Shown here in pieces: positions 32,522 through 43,859 of a stretch of 64,000 nucleotides of DNA (position 1 is the first letter of the stretch; every line of letters starts with the position of its first letter). The stretch is from contig JANAVB010031417.1 of assembly GCA_029216955.1 (NCBI GenBank), positions 20,857,818 through 20,921,817 on the forward strand, given 5' to 3'. The translations under genes were made by a program, and so were the position numbers. The notes below the pieces were generated by a model, which had not been told where the DNA came from, did no database searches, and saw nothing but the letters and a program-made list of their open reading frames with translations. Origin of the DNA: Iris pallida (lineage: Eukaryota > Streptophyta > Magnoliopsida > Asparagales > Iridaceae).

Positions 32522-34438
32522 ATGACTTTTTGCGTACGCAGCTCTCCTGCGTGCATGACTTTTCGCGTACGCCGCTCTCTTGCGTGCATGACTTTTCGCG
32601 TACGCCGCTCTCTTGCGTGCGTGCTTTTGTGCGTACGCAGCTCTCCTGCGTGCGTGTCTTTTCGCGTACGCAGCTCTCCTGCGTGCGTACTTTAGCTCTC
32701 CTGCGTGCGTGCTTTTGTGCGTAAGCTGTGCGTGCCCTTGTGCGTACGCTGCACCCTGAACCCCTTGCTTAACCCATTGGATCTAGGAGTATTGGTTTTA
32801 TTTCTCGACTTGGTTTCTTTGTTTGTGGATTGAGTTTTCCTGAGATCTGTTCAACACAGCACGACTATCTTGACTCGACACGGCCTAACACGGTTTTCAA
32901 GTAATTGTTTATGACTAGTATGGTTTTCTGTGGATTATGATTTTGGTATTCTCTGATCTCCTTGCTAGTGACCCAGTGGCGTGCACATCTAACTTGTAAC
33001 TTGTAATTAATCCTTGTGACTTGATAACTTGATAGTGGCCCGTGGCGGCGCACTCCTGACTTGTAGCATGACTTGATAACTTAATGCTGTTGCGACGGCT
33101 ACTTAACTTGACTTGCCTTAACACCGTGGGTAGTTCTTTCTTGCTTGTTTGTTAAATCCACTTGTCCTGTCTTGCATCATGTCTAAGAGGGGACTCCTGA
33201 GTACCACGGTCAGGAGTACCTACTAAAATGGATTAAGGTTAATAACTAGAACAACACAGTAGTCATGAAGAGATGACACAGCTACAGGCAATCCCGTTAC
33301 CTGGGCGCTCTTGGGATCTGTAGCCTGCCGACGAGTAGGGCACACTTCCAGCACACCGTCGCGTGTTGCACCCTCTAAGTCACCTAAGGGTACATTTGTC
33401 TCCCGGGCGATGTACCCACCTGAATTCAACTCCTAATTTTTGACCTGGGTAACCTGGATGGTCTGCAGGGCTTGTGGCTGTGGAACAATCTCACTGCATC
33501 TTGTTAGTAATTAGGCCTGTGATAACCCTAGTTAGTTAAAGTAGTAAGCCGTAGTATCTGCTTGGCCGTGATTGATTGAATGAGTTATAACCAGTTTAGC
33601 CATGTCTTGATCCAGTACAAGCTTGCTTTCTGTCTTGATTTCTTACATTATTATTTTGCCGATAAATGGTGGGAAACCAAGTTCTGTTCAGATGAAGGGT
33701 TAAAACCCCGGTCCTTGTTTGGTTTACGGGTTGTAACCTGGCTATCGGAATAGTCCCATGGTTATCTCGTCGTATATCATCCTGACATGTTTTCATAAAT
33801 TCTAGTTTTAATATTAGATTTTCTTGTGCTGATTGCTGGCTTTTGTTCTTATTTCGTGGCCCCCTTGTGGCACTTGCTCTTTCTGGGGTTGACCCAGCTG
33901 GTTTTGTGTGGCCAGATTTCGGAGCAGCTCCCGAGGATCTACCAAGCTTCCAGCCCAATGGTGACGACTAGAAGGAACCCGGACTACGAGTGGATTTTCT
34001 ATTTTGTTTCGCTCACTCTATTGTAAAGTTATTCTTTTGAGGCGTTTAGCCGACGAGCACCTTTTAGCTCGATGCACTTTTACTTACTGTCTGCCTACGG
34101 GCTGTAAACATGATTAACAAATCCTAGGGTTGATCATGTACGACTAAACTCTTGCTAGTCCTAACATTTTGTAATGACTAGCTTCATGATCAGCTGAATA
34201 TGTGATATTTGGGACGCCTTATTATTGTATATTTAATGATCATACATCTTGCGACCTGACTTACTTGCTTGTGATTGAGACATTAGGCTTGTTCATGACC
34301 ATAAGAGACTGTTGGCTTGTAGTAAACCCTCATATATCTAGACAGCCGTGACCGTATATCGAGGTGGTTTCCATTTTAATATACGTAGCTGGCTATGTCT
34401 GCCCCCGCTCTCCAGTATTCTGGTTCTGGGGCGTGACA
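32522..34438 (+). repeat. 3' LTR of element A, right part
   Basis: Resumes A's 33-bp array after the CGTGC duplication and follows 5' LTR positions up to 2450. It ends GGGGCGTGACA at 34438, where unrelated sequence begins. Confidence 0.93.
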
Positions 34439-35122
34439 TTTCTTCATTGTATTTCTTCACTGGCAAACTGCAAACTGCAGATAAGTATCCATACATCCAA
34501 ATTGCATTTCTTCATTGTATTTCTTCACTGGCAGATAAGTATCCCATACATCCAAATTGCATTTCTTCATTGCATTTCTTCATTGTATACTGCAGGGAAG
34601 AAAGGGAGAGTTATAATTGATGAAGTAAAAGTTGAAAATTAAATGATGAAATAAAGAAGTAGGAACCTGTAGCATGACAAAACGAGTTAGGGACTGCAGC
34701 CTGACAAAATGAGATAGGGATAGTGGCTCAGAGGAGTTAGTGAGGTAGGGACAGTGGCTCAGCAGTGCAAAATAGAGCTGAACACATACATTAGCATAGC
34801 ACCCCACAGAGTAACAAAATAGAGCAGTTGACACAAAATATGTGTCTTACACTCACATAGAGCAGTACACACAAACAGAGCACCAGAGCCCCACAAAATA
34901 GCCCCACAAAATAGAGCAGTTCACACAAACAGAGCCCCACCCACAGAGCCCTACACTCACATAACTCTAAATCATCATTGCCAACTTTCAGAAAGGGTCA
35001 CCAAAATGATAAAGACCCTTCACTTGTCTACAACCTACGAAAAGATGAGTACCAAATAATTAAAAGGGAAAATGCACAATGTAGTATAGACAAAGAATAA
35101 TTAAAATGCACAATGCTGACCT
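34439..35122. other. Non-coding flank of A with short repeats
   Basis: Two copies of a unit of about 66 bp (TTTCTTCATTGTATTTCTTC, then GCAGATAAGTATCC) fill 34439-34590. A low-complexity stretch with recurring ACAAAATAGAGCAGT and ACAGAGCCCCAC follows to about 34975. Probably the 3' non-coding part of the Mutator-like element into which A landed. Confidence 0.5.
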
Positions 35123-35702
35123 TCATGAATTGCTTGTTGGATCACCATGACAAATATGTAGGGTGGACTTAGAAAGCCTAGGCCTACCAGGCTTGGCCTT
35201 TGGCACTGCCACCTTCTCCTTAAATTTATTTTTGCAGGATCTAATATTATGTCCAACTGACTTGCAGTTGCCACATGTCACAGTAGCTCTTTCGCATTTT
35301 CCTGCACTCTTCCTTTCTTTAATCTCATCAGGTTGTTTCTTTCTACTTTTTGGCCTTCTCCCAGTAAGGCTACGAACTACAGGAGGGATCATAGGCACAA
35401 CCCCAGGTATGCACCTCAGATGTCTCATTGAAAGAGGATTAATTGGCAATGCATAAGCCATCAGGTAGGTTTCTTTATGGTAGTACCTGTGCACGTAGTC
35501 CTCAATTGAATGTCTCATAGAAGTAAACTTCACAGGGAGCCTGCACCCCAGCACTTGCACATAGGTCATCAAGGTCAAACCAACAGAATTCATCACTAAG
35601 AATAAATTCTTTCAGTTCCAACACTACACCACCAACGTATTTGTCACCAACATCAAAGTGACCCCCAACATACATGTGAAGAGCATACTTTGTACCAAAC
35701 AT
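35123..35702 (-). pseudogene. Mutator-like (MuDR) transposase, core deleted
   Basis: Minus strand. The first 65 codons (from 35702) resemble the N-terminus of plant MuDR-type transposases (MYVGGHFDVGDKYVGG, LDDLCASAGV). From about 35515 another frame gives the C-terminus: the EDYVHRYYHKETYLMAYALPINP block, PPVV, a Lys/Arg-rich stretch and a CCHC zinc knuckle (CGNCKSVGHNIRSC). The roughly 500-residue middle with MULE transposase and SWIM zinc finger is absent, and the halves are in different frames. It is an internal-deletion derivative without transposase activity. Confidence 0.75.
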
Positions 35703-36416
35703 GTTGTGTTAAAACCTGTACACAATTACAAACTAATAACAAATTAACAACTAATTACATACAATTACCATTTTCACACTTAGCTATCAAAATTAGGGTT
35801 TCCTGTCCACACACTTTGTCCAGTAAATGTGCAGACACAAAATTAGGGTTTACAAACAAAATGAGGTTACACACCAAAATATAGTTACAAACGAAATTAT
35901 GGTTCTCCTAAAGTCTTCCCAAACTACGGTTTTTTTTCCCAAAATTCCTCGTCACGAACAAAATCCTCGTCACAAACAAAAAATTTTCGTACAAAATTAG
36001 GGTTGTCACACCAAAATAGGGTTACAAACGAAATTAGGGTTTACGAGTATACCTGAATCTCTTCTTCTCCGTCTTCGATTTAGGGTTTCGTGCAAAATTA
36101 GGGCTGGAAGAGAGCTTAAGCGTCGAATTACGAACCTCCTGTTCTCCGTCTTCGCTTCACGTCGAACTGGAAGAGAGTTTAAGCGTCAAAATTGGAAGAA
36201 TAACATTAATCTAATGGGGGGTTTATCCTATATTAGGGAGGGTATAACGGTCAGTTTACTCTAGAAATAACGTCCGTTACACAAAAATCAGAATTAGGGG
36301 GTCTTATAAGCATTTTAGAAACGTTTAGGAATATTTAGAGCGTCGGGTCTTTTAGTGCAAAAGTTATACATCTAACGAGGGGTTTTTTGTACTTTATCCT
36401 ATATTGTTTATCTCTA
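35703..36416 (-). other. 5' non-coding region of the Mutator-like element, possible terminus
   Basis: Upstream of the transposase start (minus strand) are repeated ACAAAATTAGGGTT-type segments (35780-36110). The minus-strand sequence GGATAAAGTACAAAAAACCCC, ending near 36399, resembles termini of plant MULEs. The partner terminus is not visible, probably because A separated or removed it. Confidence 0.4.
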
Positions 36417-36815
36417 CTAGCTACTTTCAGTTGCACGTTAAAAAACGAAAAAAAAATACAAGATGGTTGAAATATAAAATTTTAAATTATGTTAGAATAT
36501 TTTAAATATAATTTGAATATATTTTATTTATGATTTATTATAAATATATTTTTAAACTTTTGGACATGTATTTAGTTAGATAATATCATTTAATTAGTTT
36601 AAATATAATTTAAATTCTAAAATATTTTAGTATTTATACATATTCTTGCAGTTAGCAGGATTTCATGTTTTAATTATTTTAAACTATGTGAGAAAATAAC
36701 TACGGTTACGGAATTTAATTTTTTTTATTTTTTAAAACGAAACAGTTGATGAAATCACACGACTTAAACAGTTCAAGATTGAGCCATTTTGAAACCCCTT
36801 TTATAATAGTAGAGA
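36417..36815 (-). mobile_element. Helitron-like non-autonomous element (399 bp)
   Basis: On the minus strand it begins TCTCTACTATTATAAAAGGGG and ends AGTAGCTAG, flanked by A (36816) and T (36416), as expected for Helitron insertion between A and T. The 3' subterminal hairpin is weak (near AACGTGCAACTGAAAG). No ORF. Because TCTCTACTA also occurs on the plus strand at 36411, a MITE with 9-10 bp inverted repeats is an alternative. Confidence 0.45.
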
Positions 36816-38023
36816 TTTAAGTGGAAATAAAAAATATATTATTTCTTTCATTTATATAAAGGTGGGAGTGGAGACAAGTCCGACATTATATATATAGGGT
36901 AAAGAAGTTTCTCAAAATTATAAAAAAGATGAGAAGTTTAGAAGATTTACAAATGGGGTAAGGACACGACAACTCTAATGACGTGCAGTTAGAAATGGAG
37001 AGAGAGAGAGAGAAGGGGGGACAACTGAGTTGGCGCCCCCTCCCTCCCACGCGCCAACCCAGTTGGCACGTCTCCCGTACTCTCTCCTCTCTCCTTTCTC
37101 TCTCTCTCTTATTAGATAATTTGTTATTATCTATTCACAATATTTATTTGATTTTAAATAAATCAACAAATAGATAATACCATATTTGTTGTCTAAAATA
37201 AGATATGTGCAAAAAGTTTCTTAAGTTATTATCTAAAATAAAATCAAATTAATTTTATGATGATAACAAGTATGATATTATCTATTCACAATATACATTT
37301 GATTTAATATATACTAATAGATTAAATCAAATTAATATATTATATTTGTTATCATCATAAAATTAATATATTAATATCATATATTAAATCAAATTATCTA
37401 TTAGTATATATTAAATTAAATATATATTGTGAATAGATAATATCATATTTGTTATCATCATAAAATTAATTTGATTATATTTTAGATAATAACTTAAGAA
37501 ACTTTTTGCATATATTTTATTTTAGATAACAAATATGGTATTATCTATTTATTGATTTATTTTTGTTACCATTATATTTTGCTACCATAATGCTATGTAT
37601 TATAGATAACTGTGAATAGATAATATCAAAATATTTGTTATATATGGTAGATAATTGTGAATAGATAATTAGTAGATGTTGTCATATATTTCTTATATAT
37701 GCTTTGTTTTATAGATAATTAGTATATATTAAATCAAATATATATTGTGAATAGATAAAATCATATTTGTTATCATCATAAAATTAATTTAATTTTATTT
37801 TACATAATAACTTAAAAAACTTTTGCATATATTTTATTTTAGATAACAAATATGGTATTATCTATTTGTTGATTTTTTTTTCAAATCAAATATATATTGT
37901 GAATATATAATAAAAAATTATCTAACGAGAGAGAGAGAGAGAGTATGGGAGGGAGGATGGGAGATGCGGCAACTGGGTTGGCGCGTGGGAGGGAGGGGGC
38001 GCCAACTCAGTTGGCTCTCCCTC

Positions 38024-38876
38024 TGTTAGTGCCGAGGCACAATTTTTGATGAAAAATTCTGAAACTGAAATAATTGTAAAGACAATGTTTCAAATGCAAC
38101 ACCTTAAAGAAGATGTGCAACAGAGATCCTGGAGGATTCTGAATTACGAGGATCTAAAAAGATTCTACGTAATACACAAAAAATCTAAAGAAATTTTTGT
38201 GCAAGCGACTATCGGCAGTAGAGCTTCTAAAAAGAAGTTACTGTAAAAGGCAACAGCAGCGATGACAGGCGAGAATGAAATGCTGGGGTGAATGAACCAT
38301 CGTTGCTCAAAGCTTTATTCGCCCCACACTAGCACGAACAGCTTCCAGGAACCAGCAAGTTCACGAAGAACTTCTAGAACGCTCGTAAGTCAATATTTGA
38401 GACTTGAACGGGCTTCCTGGACTTTACAGACTCCCTTCACTCTCTTCTTGGTGCATCTTTCAAAGGAGGTCAAGGGGCTCTACTTATAGAGTGGAGTTGA
38501 GACTTCACCTCTTCTCCTATCCGATGTGGGACTAAAATACCAATACTCAAAAATAGAGTTTGATATTTTAGATCATCCCACAATCAGCATATAAGTGTGC
38601 CAGTCCACGCCTACCCCCCGAACACTCCCGTGCATGCACGAGACATCCTGGAGTCCGTGTCCGAGTCCGAGTCCGCACAACAAAAATTAACTTGCATCCT
38701 TGTTGGATTTAATCCTTTTTTCTTCTAGGAAAATACTTTCATATGGCATAAACTTGTGCCCCACTACACCTCATGTGCACACCTCAACACAAGCAATGCA
38801 TTATATTGAGATACTCACCATTTGGTGTAGCCGATGTGGGACTATCTTTTCTAGTCCAAAGGCAAAAATACCAACA
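38024..38876 (-). repeat. 3' LTR of element D
   Basis: TGTTAG...CCAACA; matches 43860-44712. Its TATA box is mutated (CTACTTATAG on the plus strand at 38480) compared with the 5' LTR. Confidence 0.94.
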
Positions 38877-39936
38877 ATCCCCCACATATCTCAATATATG
38901 GGTTGAGCGTTCCCCACAGTGACTGTCCATCATGCATTAAGAGAGATGTCGCTACGACTTGAATCTTCCCGCATAGGTTAAATAACTGCATGATACAAGA
39001 ATGGACTAAGCCTTGAATTCTGCACCATAACTGCAATTCTTCCTACTCACATAATGACATCAACTGTGCTTCTGGCTGCACATTGAAGGCCCTGTGCCAG
39101 CCTGGTTTCAGTGTATAATTTTGGACGTCTACAAGTTTACCCTCAAGAGACGGCCTGATATCTCTTTCCATACACTATAGGTGAGTTCTTTATTAAAGAG
39201 ATATGGCATGAAGCCTTGCGCTTCCTTGCGGTGCTACGCCGCTATGACATGGCCTGAATCCGAGGCATTACCCCTACCTAGGAACCTCATCGTAGTGTCA
39301 TACTACTGTAGCATGAGGTCACAAGCCTCTTTGTAGTGCCAAACTACCCAGCATGAAGCCTAAGGCTTCCTTGCGGTGTTACGCCGCGACGACATGGCTT
39401 GCAATGCCGAGGCTTTACCCCTACTTGGTACCTCATCGTGGTGTCGTGCCACTGTAACATGGGGCCATCCTCCCCTTTGTAGTGCTGTCTACAACTCTTT
39501 AATTACGTGATACAGCATTAGGCTACCTGCCTATTTGCGGTGCTACACCACTATGACTTGGCTTGCAAAGCCGAGGCATTACCCCTACATGAGAACCTCA
39601 TGGTGGAGTCACCCCACTGTAGCATGGAGTTTTACTCCTTGTAGTGCTGCTCTACCGTACTTCCTGTAAAGCACACCAGGCATTCACTCTGCCTGAGAAC
39701 TCATTAAGGCGTTTAAGGCAACCTTCCACAGGATCTATTTTTTCCGCAGAAAATACATAGTAGACAACAGTGGTTATGGGTCCGTATCCCTTTCATGTTC
39801 CAGAGAACAAGTACCCACTGTTACCTGATAGTTTCCCAGTCAGTGATCCTCCTTTGAACCAAAAGTTAGATGCCTAGTAGATTTCTCTTTGAACTAATAG
39901 CATAAAACTTTATGGTAGGATTACAAAGACACACTA
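38877..39936 (-). repeat. D 3' untranslated region with about 3 structured tandem repeats
   Basis: No frame of note. Units begin TTGCGGTG(C/T)TAC at 39227, 39373 and 39535 (146 and 162 bp apart). Each contains a small palindrome (GCGG...CCGC in the first two), a fixed GGC(A/T)TTACCCCTAC block and an imperfect hairpin (for example ACCTCAT with ATGAGGT, 39285-39320). A polypurine tract TGTGGGGGAT (minus strand) adjoins the LTR at 38877-38886. Confidence 0.75.
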
Positions 39937-40700
39937 TCAGAATGCCTTCAAGCCTATTTTACAAGCTGTGTCATCGACCAGCTGGCGCTTGAGGCCCTTG
40001 GTGAACGGATCCGCCAGGTTCTCCTGACTCCAAACATCAATCATTGCAATAACGCCTCTCTTGATAAGATCATGTACTGCTCTGTGCTTCAACCGCACCG
40101 TTCTTTTCTTCCTGTTGAAGAGTTCATTTGATGCCACTGCTGCTGCCGCCTGGTTGTCACAGTATATCGGTATTGTCGATATCTGAGCCCCAATCACCGG
40201 AAGATCATACATGAGCTTCCGAAGCCACTCTGCTTCATCTGCAGCAGCATCTATTGAAAGAATTCAGATTCCATGGAGGAGCGAGATAACATAGTCTGCT
40301 TCTTCGACTTCCACGATATAGCAGCTCCGCCCATGGCGAATACGAATCCACCTGTGGAATACTCGCTCTCCATATCTGAACACCAGCTAGCATCACTGAA
40401 GCCTTCCACTACTGACGGATCTCCGCTGTAGAAAAGTGCATATGTCTGAGTTTTCTTGAGATATCTCATAACACGCTTCACAGCTTTTCAGTACTCAACG
40501 CCTGGATTGCTAGTGAACCGACTCAGCATTTCCACGACAAAAGCTATATCAGGCCTTGTGGCAGTAGTAGCGTTCATCAAGCTTCCGATGACGCTAGCAT
40601 ACTCCAACTGCCTGACGCTTTCCCTCGAATTAGGCTCCAGCTTCTGATCACTCCGGTACGGTGTATCAATTATGGGAAGATCTTAAAACCCGTAGCGAGT
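39937..40700 (-). pseudogene. Element D RNase H region (broken)
   Basis: Minus strand, pieces at about 40481-40251 and 40212-39937. The first has GFSDASWCSD and SRSSMESEF; the second IPIYCDNQAAA, HRAVHDLI and ENLADPFTKGL, the typical end of copia RNase H. The frame changes near 40255 and stops occur upstream toward RT (40682, 40725). Confidence 0.85.
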
Positions 40701-40724
40701 GAGCATCTTCTCGATATAATGAGA

Positions 40725-42032
40725 TTATGACAGCGCTATTCCAGTGCCTGTCCGGATGATCTTGAGCCCCAAGATTACGTCGGCATCCCCCAAGTCCTTC
40801 ATACTGAATATGGTCGAGAGGAATTTCTTTGTCTCTGTGACGCAGCTTAAATCCGTACCTAGGATTAGCATATCGTCCACGTAAAGACAAACGATTACTC
40901 CTCTTCCGTCAGCAAACTTCGTATAGACACACTTGTCTATTTCACTGACCCTGTAGCCATTTGACCTTATCACCTTGTCAAACTTCTCATGCCACATTTT
41001 GGGAGCTTGTTTCAAACCATACAGAGACTTCATCAACTTACAGACTTTGTCTTCCAGACCTCTGACGACAAAACCTTCTGGTTGTTGCATGTAGATCTCT
41101 TCGGTTAGCTCGCCATTAAGGAATACCGTTTTCACATCCATCTGATGTATCACCAGCTTGTGTATTGCTGCTAGAGCAATTAACAATCTGATGGTTGTCA
41201 TCCGAGCTACTGGAGCATAAGTGTCAAAGTAGTCGATCCCCTGCTTCTGAGCAAACCCCTTGGCCACTAGCCTGGCCTTGAACTTGTCAATGGTTCCATC
41301 TGCTTTCATCTTCTTCTTGAAGATCCATTTGCATCCGATGGGTCTTGCTCCTTCTGGCAGGTCAACCAATACCCATGTGTTGTTGGAGGTGATTGAGTCA
41401 ATCTTGTTGTCTATCGCCTCCTTCCAAAATACAGCATCTCTGGTCTTCATCGTCTCATCATAGGTAAGCGGATCTGCTTCCACATGATAGGTGACGAAGT
41501 CATCTCCGAAGTCTTTCGGCCTCCTCGTTCGCTTAGTTGACGGCTCAGCGAGTTCTGGTTTAGCTGGTGTCTCCTTGACGACAGCTTCATCTTGGACTAC
41601 TGGTTCATTAAAGACTTCTGTCTGCTTTGTACCCTCATCATTCTCCGGAAGATCCGCGAGAACAATATTCTTGTGTTTTGCAAACTTGTCTTCAAAGTAT
41701 TCAACATCGCGAGATTCGATGATATGGTTTGACTCAATATCAAGGAATCTCCGAGCATCACTCTTCTCGGCATACCCCAAGAAGATCGCCTTCGTAGTCC
41801 TTGTCCCCAGCTTCTGAATCTTCAGATCCGGGAGCTTCACATAAGCCAGACACCCCCACACTCGAATGACATTCAAGTTAGGTCTGACTTTGAACCAGAG
41901 TTCATGAGGAGTTATGTCGGAAGTAGCATATGGCACTCTGTTCAGAATGAACGTTGCCGTTAGTGCAGCTTCTCCCCAGTAGCACTTTGGAAGACCCGCA
42001 GTCAACAGCATGGAGTTCATCATCTCTGTCAA
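40725..42032 (-). pseudogene. Element D integrase C-terminus and reverse transcriptase
   Basis: Minus-strand 435-codon frame. It opens with the end of the integrase core (MTEMMNSML, YWGEAALTATFILNR), then a variable linker, then RT from NNTWVLVDLPEGARPIGCKWIFKKK, with the palm motifs MDVKTVFLNGEL and CLYVDDMLILG, and DLG(D)A-type thumb sequence. Valine replaces the usual alanine in DVKTAFLNG. It ends at a stop inside the RT/RNase H connection. Confidence 0.88.
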
Positions 42033-42163
42033 CGTTCTGCTACTCCGTTGGATTGAGGAGAGTACGGAGCCGTTGTCTCATTGATGATTCCATGTTCTTT
42101 GCAGAATGATAAGAATTCATGAGACCGATACTCTCCGCCTCGATCACTCCTTAACCTCTTAAG

Positions 42164-43837
42164 TTATTGTCCAGTTTGCCGCTCAGCCTCGGCCCTGAAC
42201 TCCTTGAACTTCTCGAATGCTTCGTCTTTAGACTTGAACAAGTAGACGAAAGCATACTTTGAGAAGTCATCGATGAAAGTAATGAAATACTTTATCCCGG
42301 CCTTTGTAGAGAATTGTTTGAAGTCACAGATATCTGAGTGAACCAACTCCAGAAGATCTGTGCTTCGATGGACCCTGTGAAAGGGTTTCCTTGTGATCTT
42401 CGTCTGAGCACATACTTCGTATTTCTCTACCTTACCCCCACACTTGGAGATAAGTCCTAGACTAGACATTCTGTTAATCCTTTTACAATGAACATGTCCT
42501 AGCCTATTATGCCACAACTCAAGAGAATAATCAGAAAAAGTGATTGCATTTATATTATCATGCTGGGTTACAACAAGCTGAATCTTGTACATTCCTTCAG
42601 TTTGGAAAGCTTTCCCGAAGAATGTACCCTTCTTGGACATCACCAACTGGCCAGCATTGATGTCCATCCTCAAGCCTGCGTTGCAGAGCAGACTTCCAGA
42701 GATCAGGTTCTTAGCAATTACTGGAACATGCTTCACACCTTGAAGCGTCAGAGTGTTCCCCGATGTGAGTTTCAGCTCCACCGTCCCGATCCCTAGTACT
42801 TCAGCTTGTGCCTGGTTTGCCATTATGACCTTCTCTGAAGTTGGCTCATAAGAGATGAACCAGTCTTTGTCTGAACAGATATGGCAGGTCGCACCAGTGT
42901 CTATCCACCAGTCCAAGTCAGCCCCCACAGTTGCAACCTGTGCTATCATGGCAACTAGATTAGTAATCATAGAAACCTTACTAGGCTCACCTTGTTCTTT
43001 GGGCTTGGACTTGCATTCGAATTTGTAGTGGCCCTTCTTGCCACAATTGAAGCAAGTCACATGGGACTTGGACTTCTGCTGCTTGAAAGCAGGACCCTTC
43101 ACTTTCAGATTCGTGAAGTCCTTCTTTTTGCGATGAGAAGCAGCCTGCTTCCCCTGGTATTCTTTGGTTTGGACCAGATTTGCCTTCGCCAGTTGCTTGG
43201 ACAGAGTATCCATCTTCTGTTGAGAGCGCATCTCGTCCTCAACATGGATCTCTTGCAAGAAATCTTCCAAGCTAATTTCCATCTTCTTTCGATGCATCCT
43301 TGCATAGAAGTTGCTCCATCCTGCAGGAAGTTTCGCGACGATCCCTCCAACGACAAACTTGTCGACGAGGGGCATGTTCTCGTCTTCTAGTTTCTGACGC
43401 AACTTCAGAAACTCCTTCACTTGGGGCAGCATCGACTTCTCGTCTTCGAAGGTCCACTTATGGTATTTTTCTACCATGAAGATCTTGGACCGGTTCTCGT
43501 CATCTTCATAGAACTTTTCCAAGGAGTCCCATATCTCTTTGACAAATGTCTTCTTGGAGTAGGACTCTGCCAGATAGTCTTCCATGGAATTGAGTATCAG
43601 TAGTTTACATATACTGTTTTCTCTCTTCCACTTCGCTTGCTTGGTTGTAGCAGCGGCCACAGCCGCAGCAGATCCAGTGGTTGGAACGATCGGTTCTTCT
43701 TCTGACAGCACGTGATCAACATTCACGAGTTGAAGATTTAAAGTGACCTTTCGTTTCCATATCTGGAAGTGTTCGCCATCGAATTTCTCCAACTTGTTAA
43801 AACTGGTATCGATGAGCGAAGCACGAGAGTTATCCAT
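42164..43837 (-). pseudogene. Element D gag, protease and integrase N-terminal part
   Basis: Minus-strand 557-codon frame starting 22 bases after the LTR. Gag opens with a UBN2-type region (FDGEHFQIWKRKVTLNL); zinc knuckle CFNCGKKGHYKFEC near residue 263; protease DTGATCHIC near 313; pre-integrase HHCC region (WHNRLGHVHCKRIN) near 445; first catalytic Asp in HSDICDF. A stop at 42164 interrupts integrase. The same frame beyond it still encodes the second Asp block (SDRGGEY) and the third motif region (SNGVAER), where a short deletion near 42045 shifts the frame into the next piece. Confidence 0.88.
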
Positions 43838-43840
43838 CTT

Positions 43841-43857
43841 CTCAATAAAGCTTTGAG
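43841..43857 (-). other. Leader sequence in the primer-binding position of D, complementary to its own LTR
   Basis: Two bases after the 5' LTR (minus strand) stands CTCAAAGCTTTATTGAG instead of the usual TGGTATCAGAGC. Its first 14 bases are perfectly complementary to the element's own LTR RNA (44142-44155 and 38306-38319). It can also form a 5-bp hairpin with itself. Confidence 0.6.
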
Positions 43858-43859
43858 AT

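Larger units (their letters stand above)
1..34438 (+). mobile_element. Element A: degraded Ty3/gypsy chromovirus (Tekay/Del-like), interrupted by B
   Basis: A plus-strand LTR retrotransposon. Its 5' LTR is cut by the window start; position 1 matches 7613 in the 3' LTR, so about 150 bp are missing. The order is LTR, primer-binding region, gag, protease, RT, RNase H, integrase, chromodomain, polypurine tract, LTR. The 3' LTR is split by B and resumes at 32522, ending TGACA at 34438. The left target-site duplication lies outside the window. The coding region has at least four in-frame stops and three frameshifts, so it is not autonomous. Gag, protease and RT are close to element E, so A and E are subfamilies of one family. 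Confidence 0.93.
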
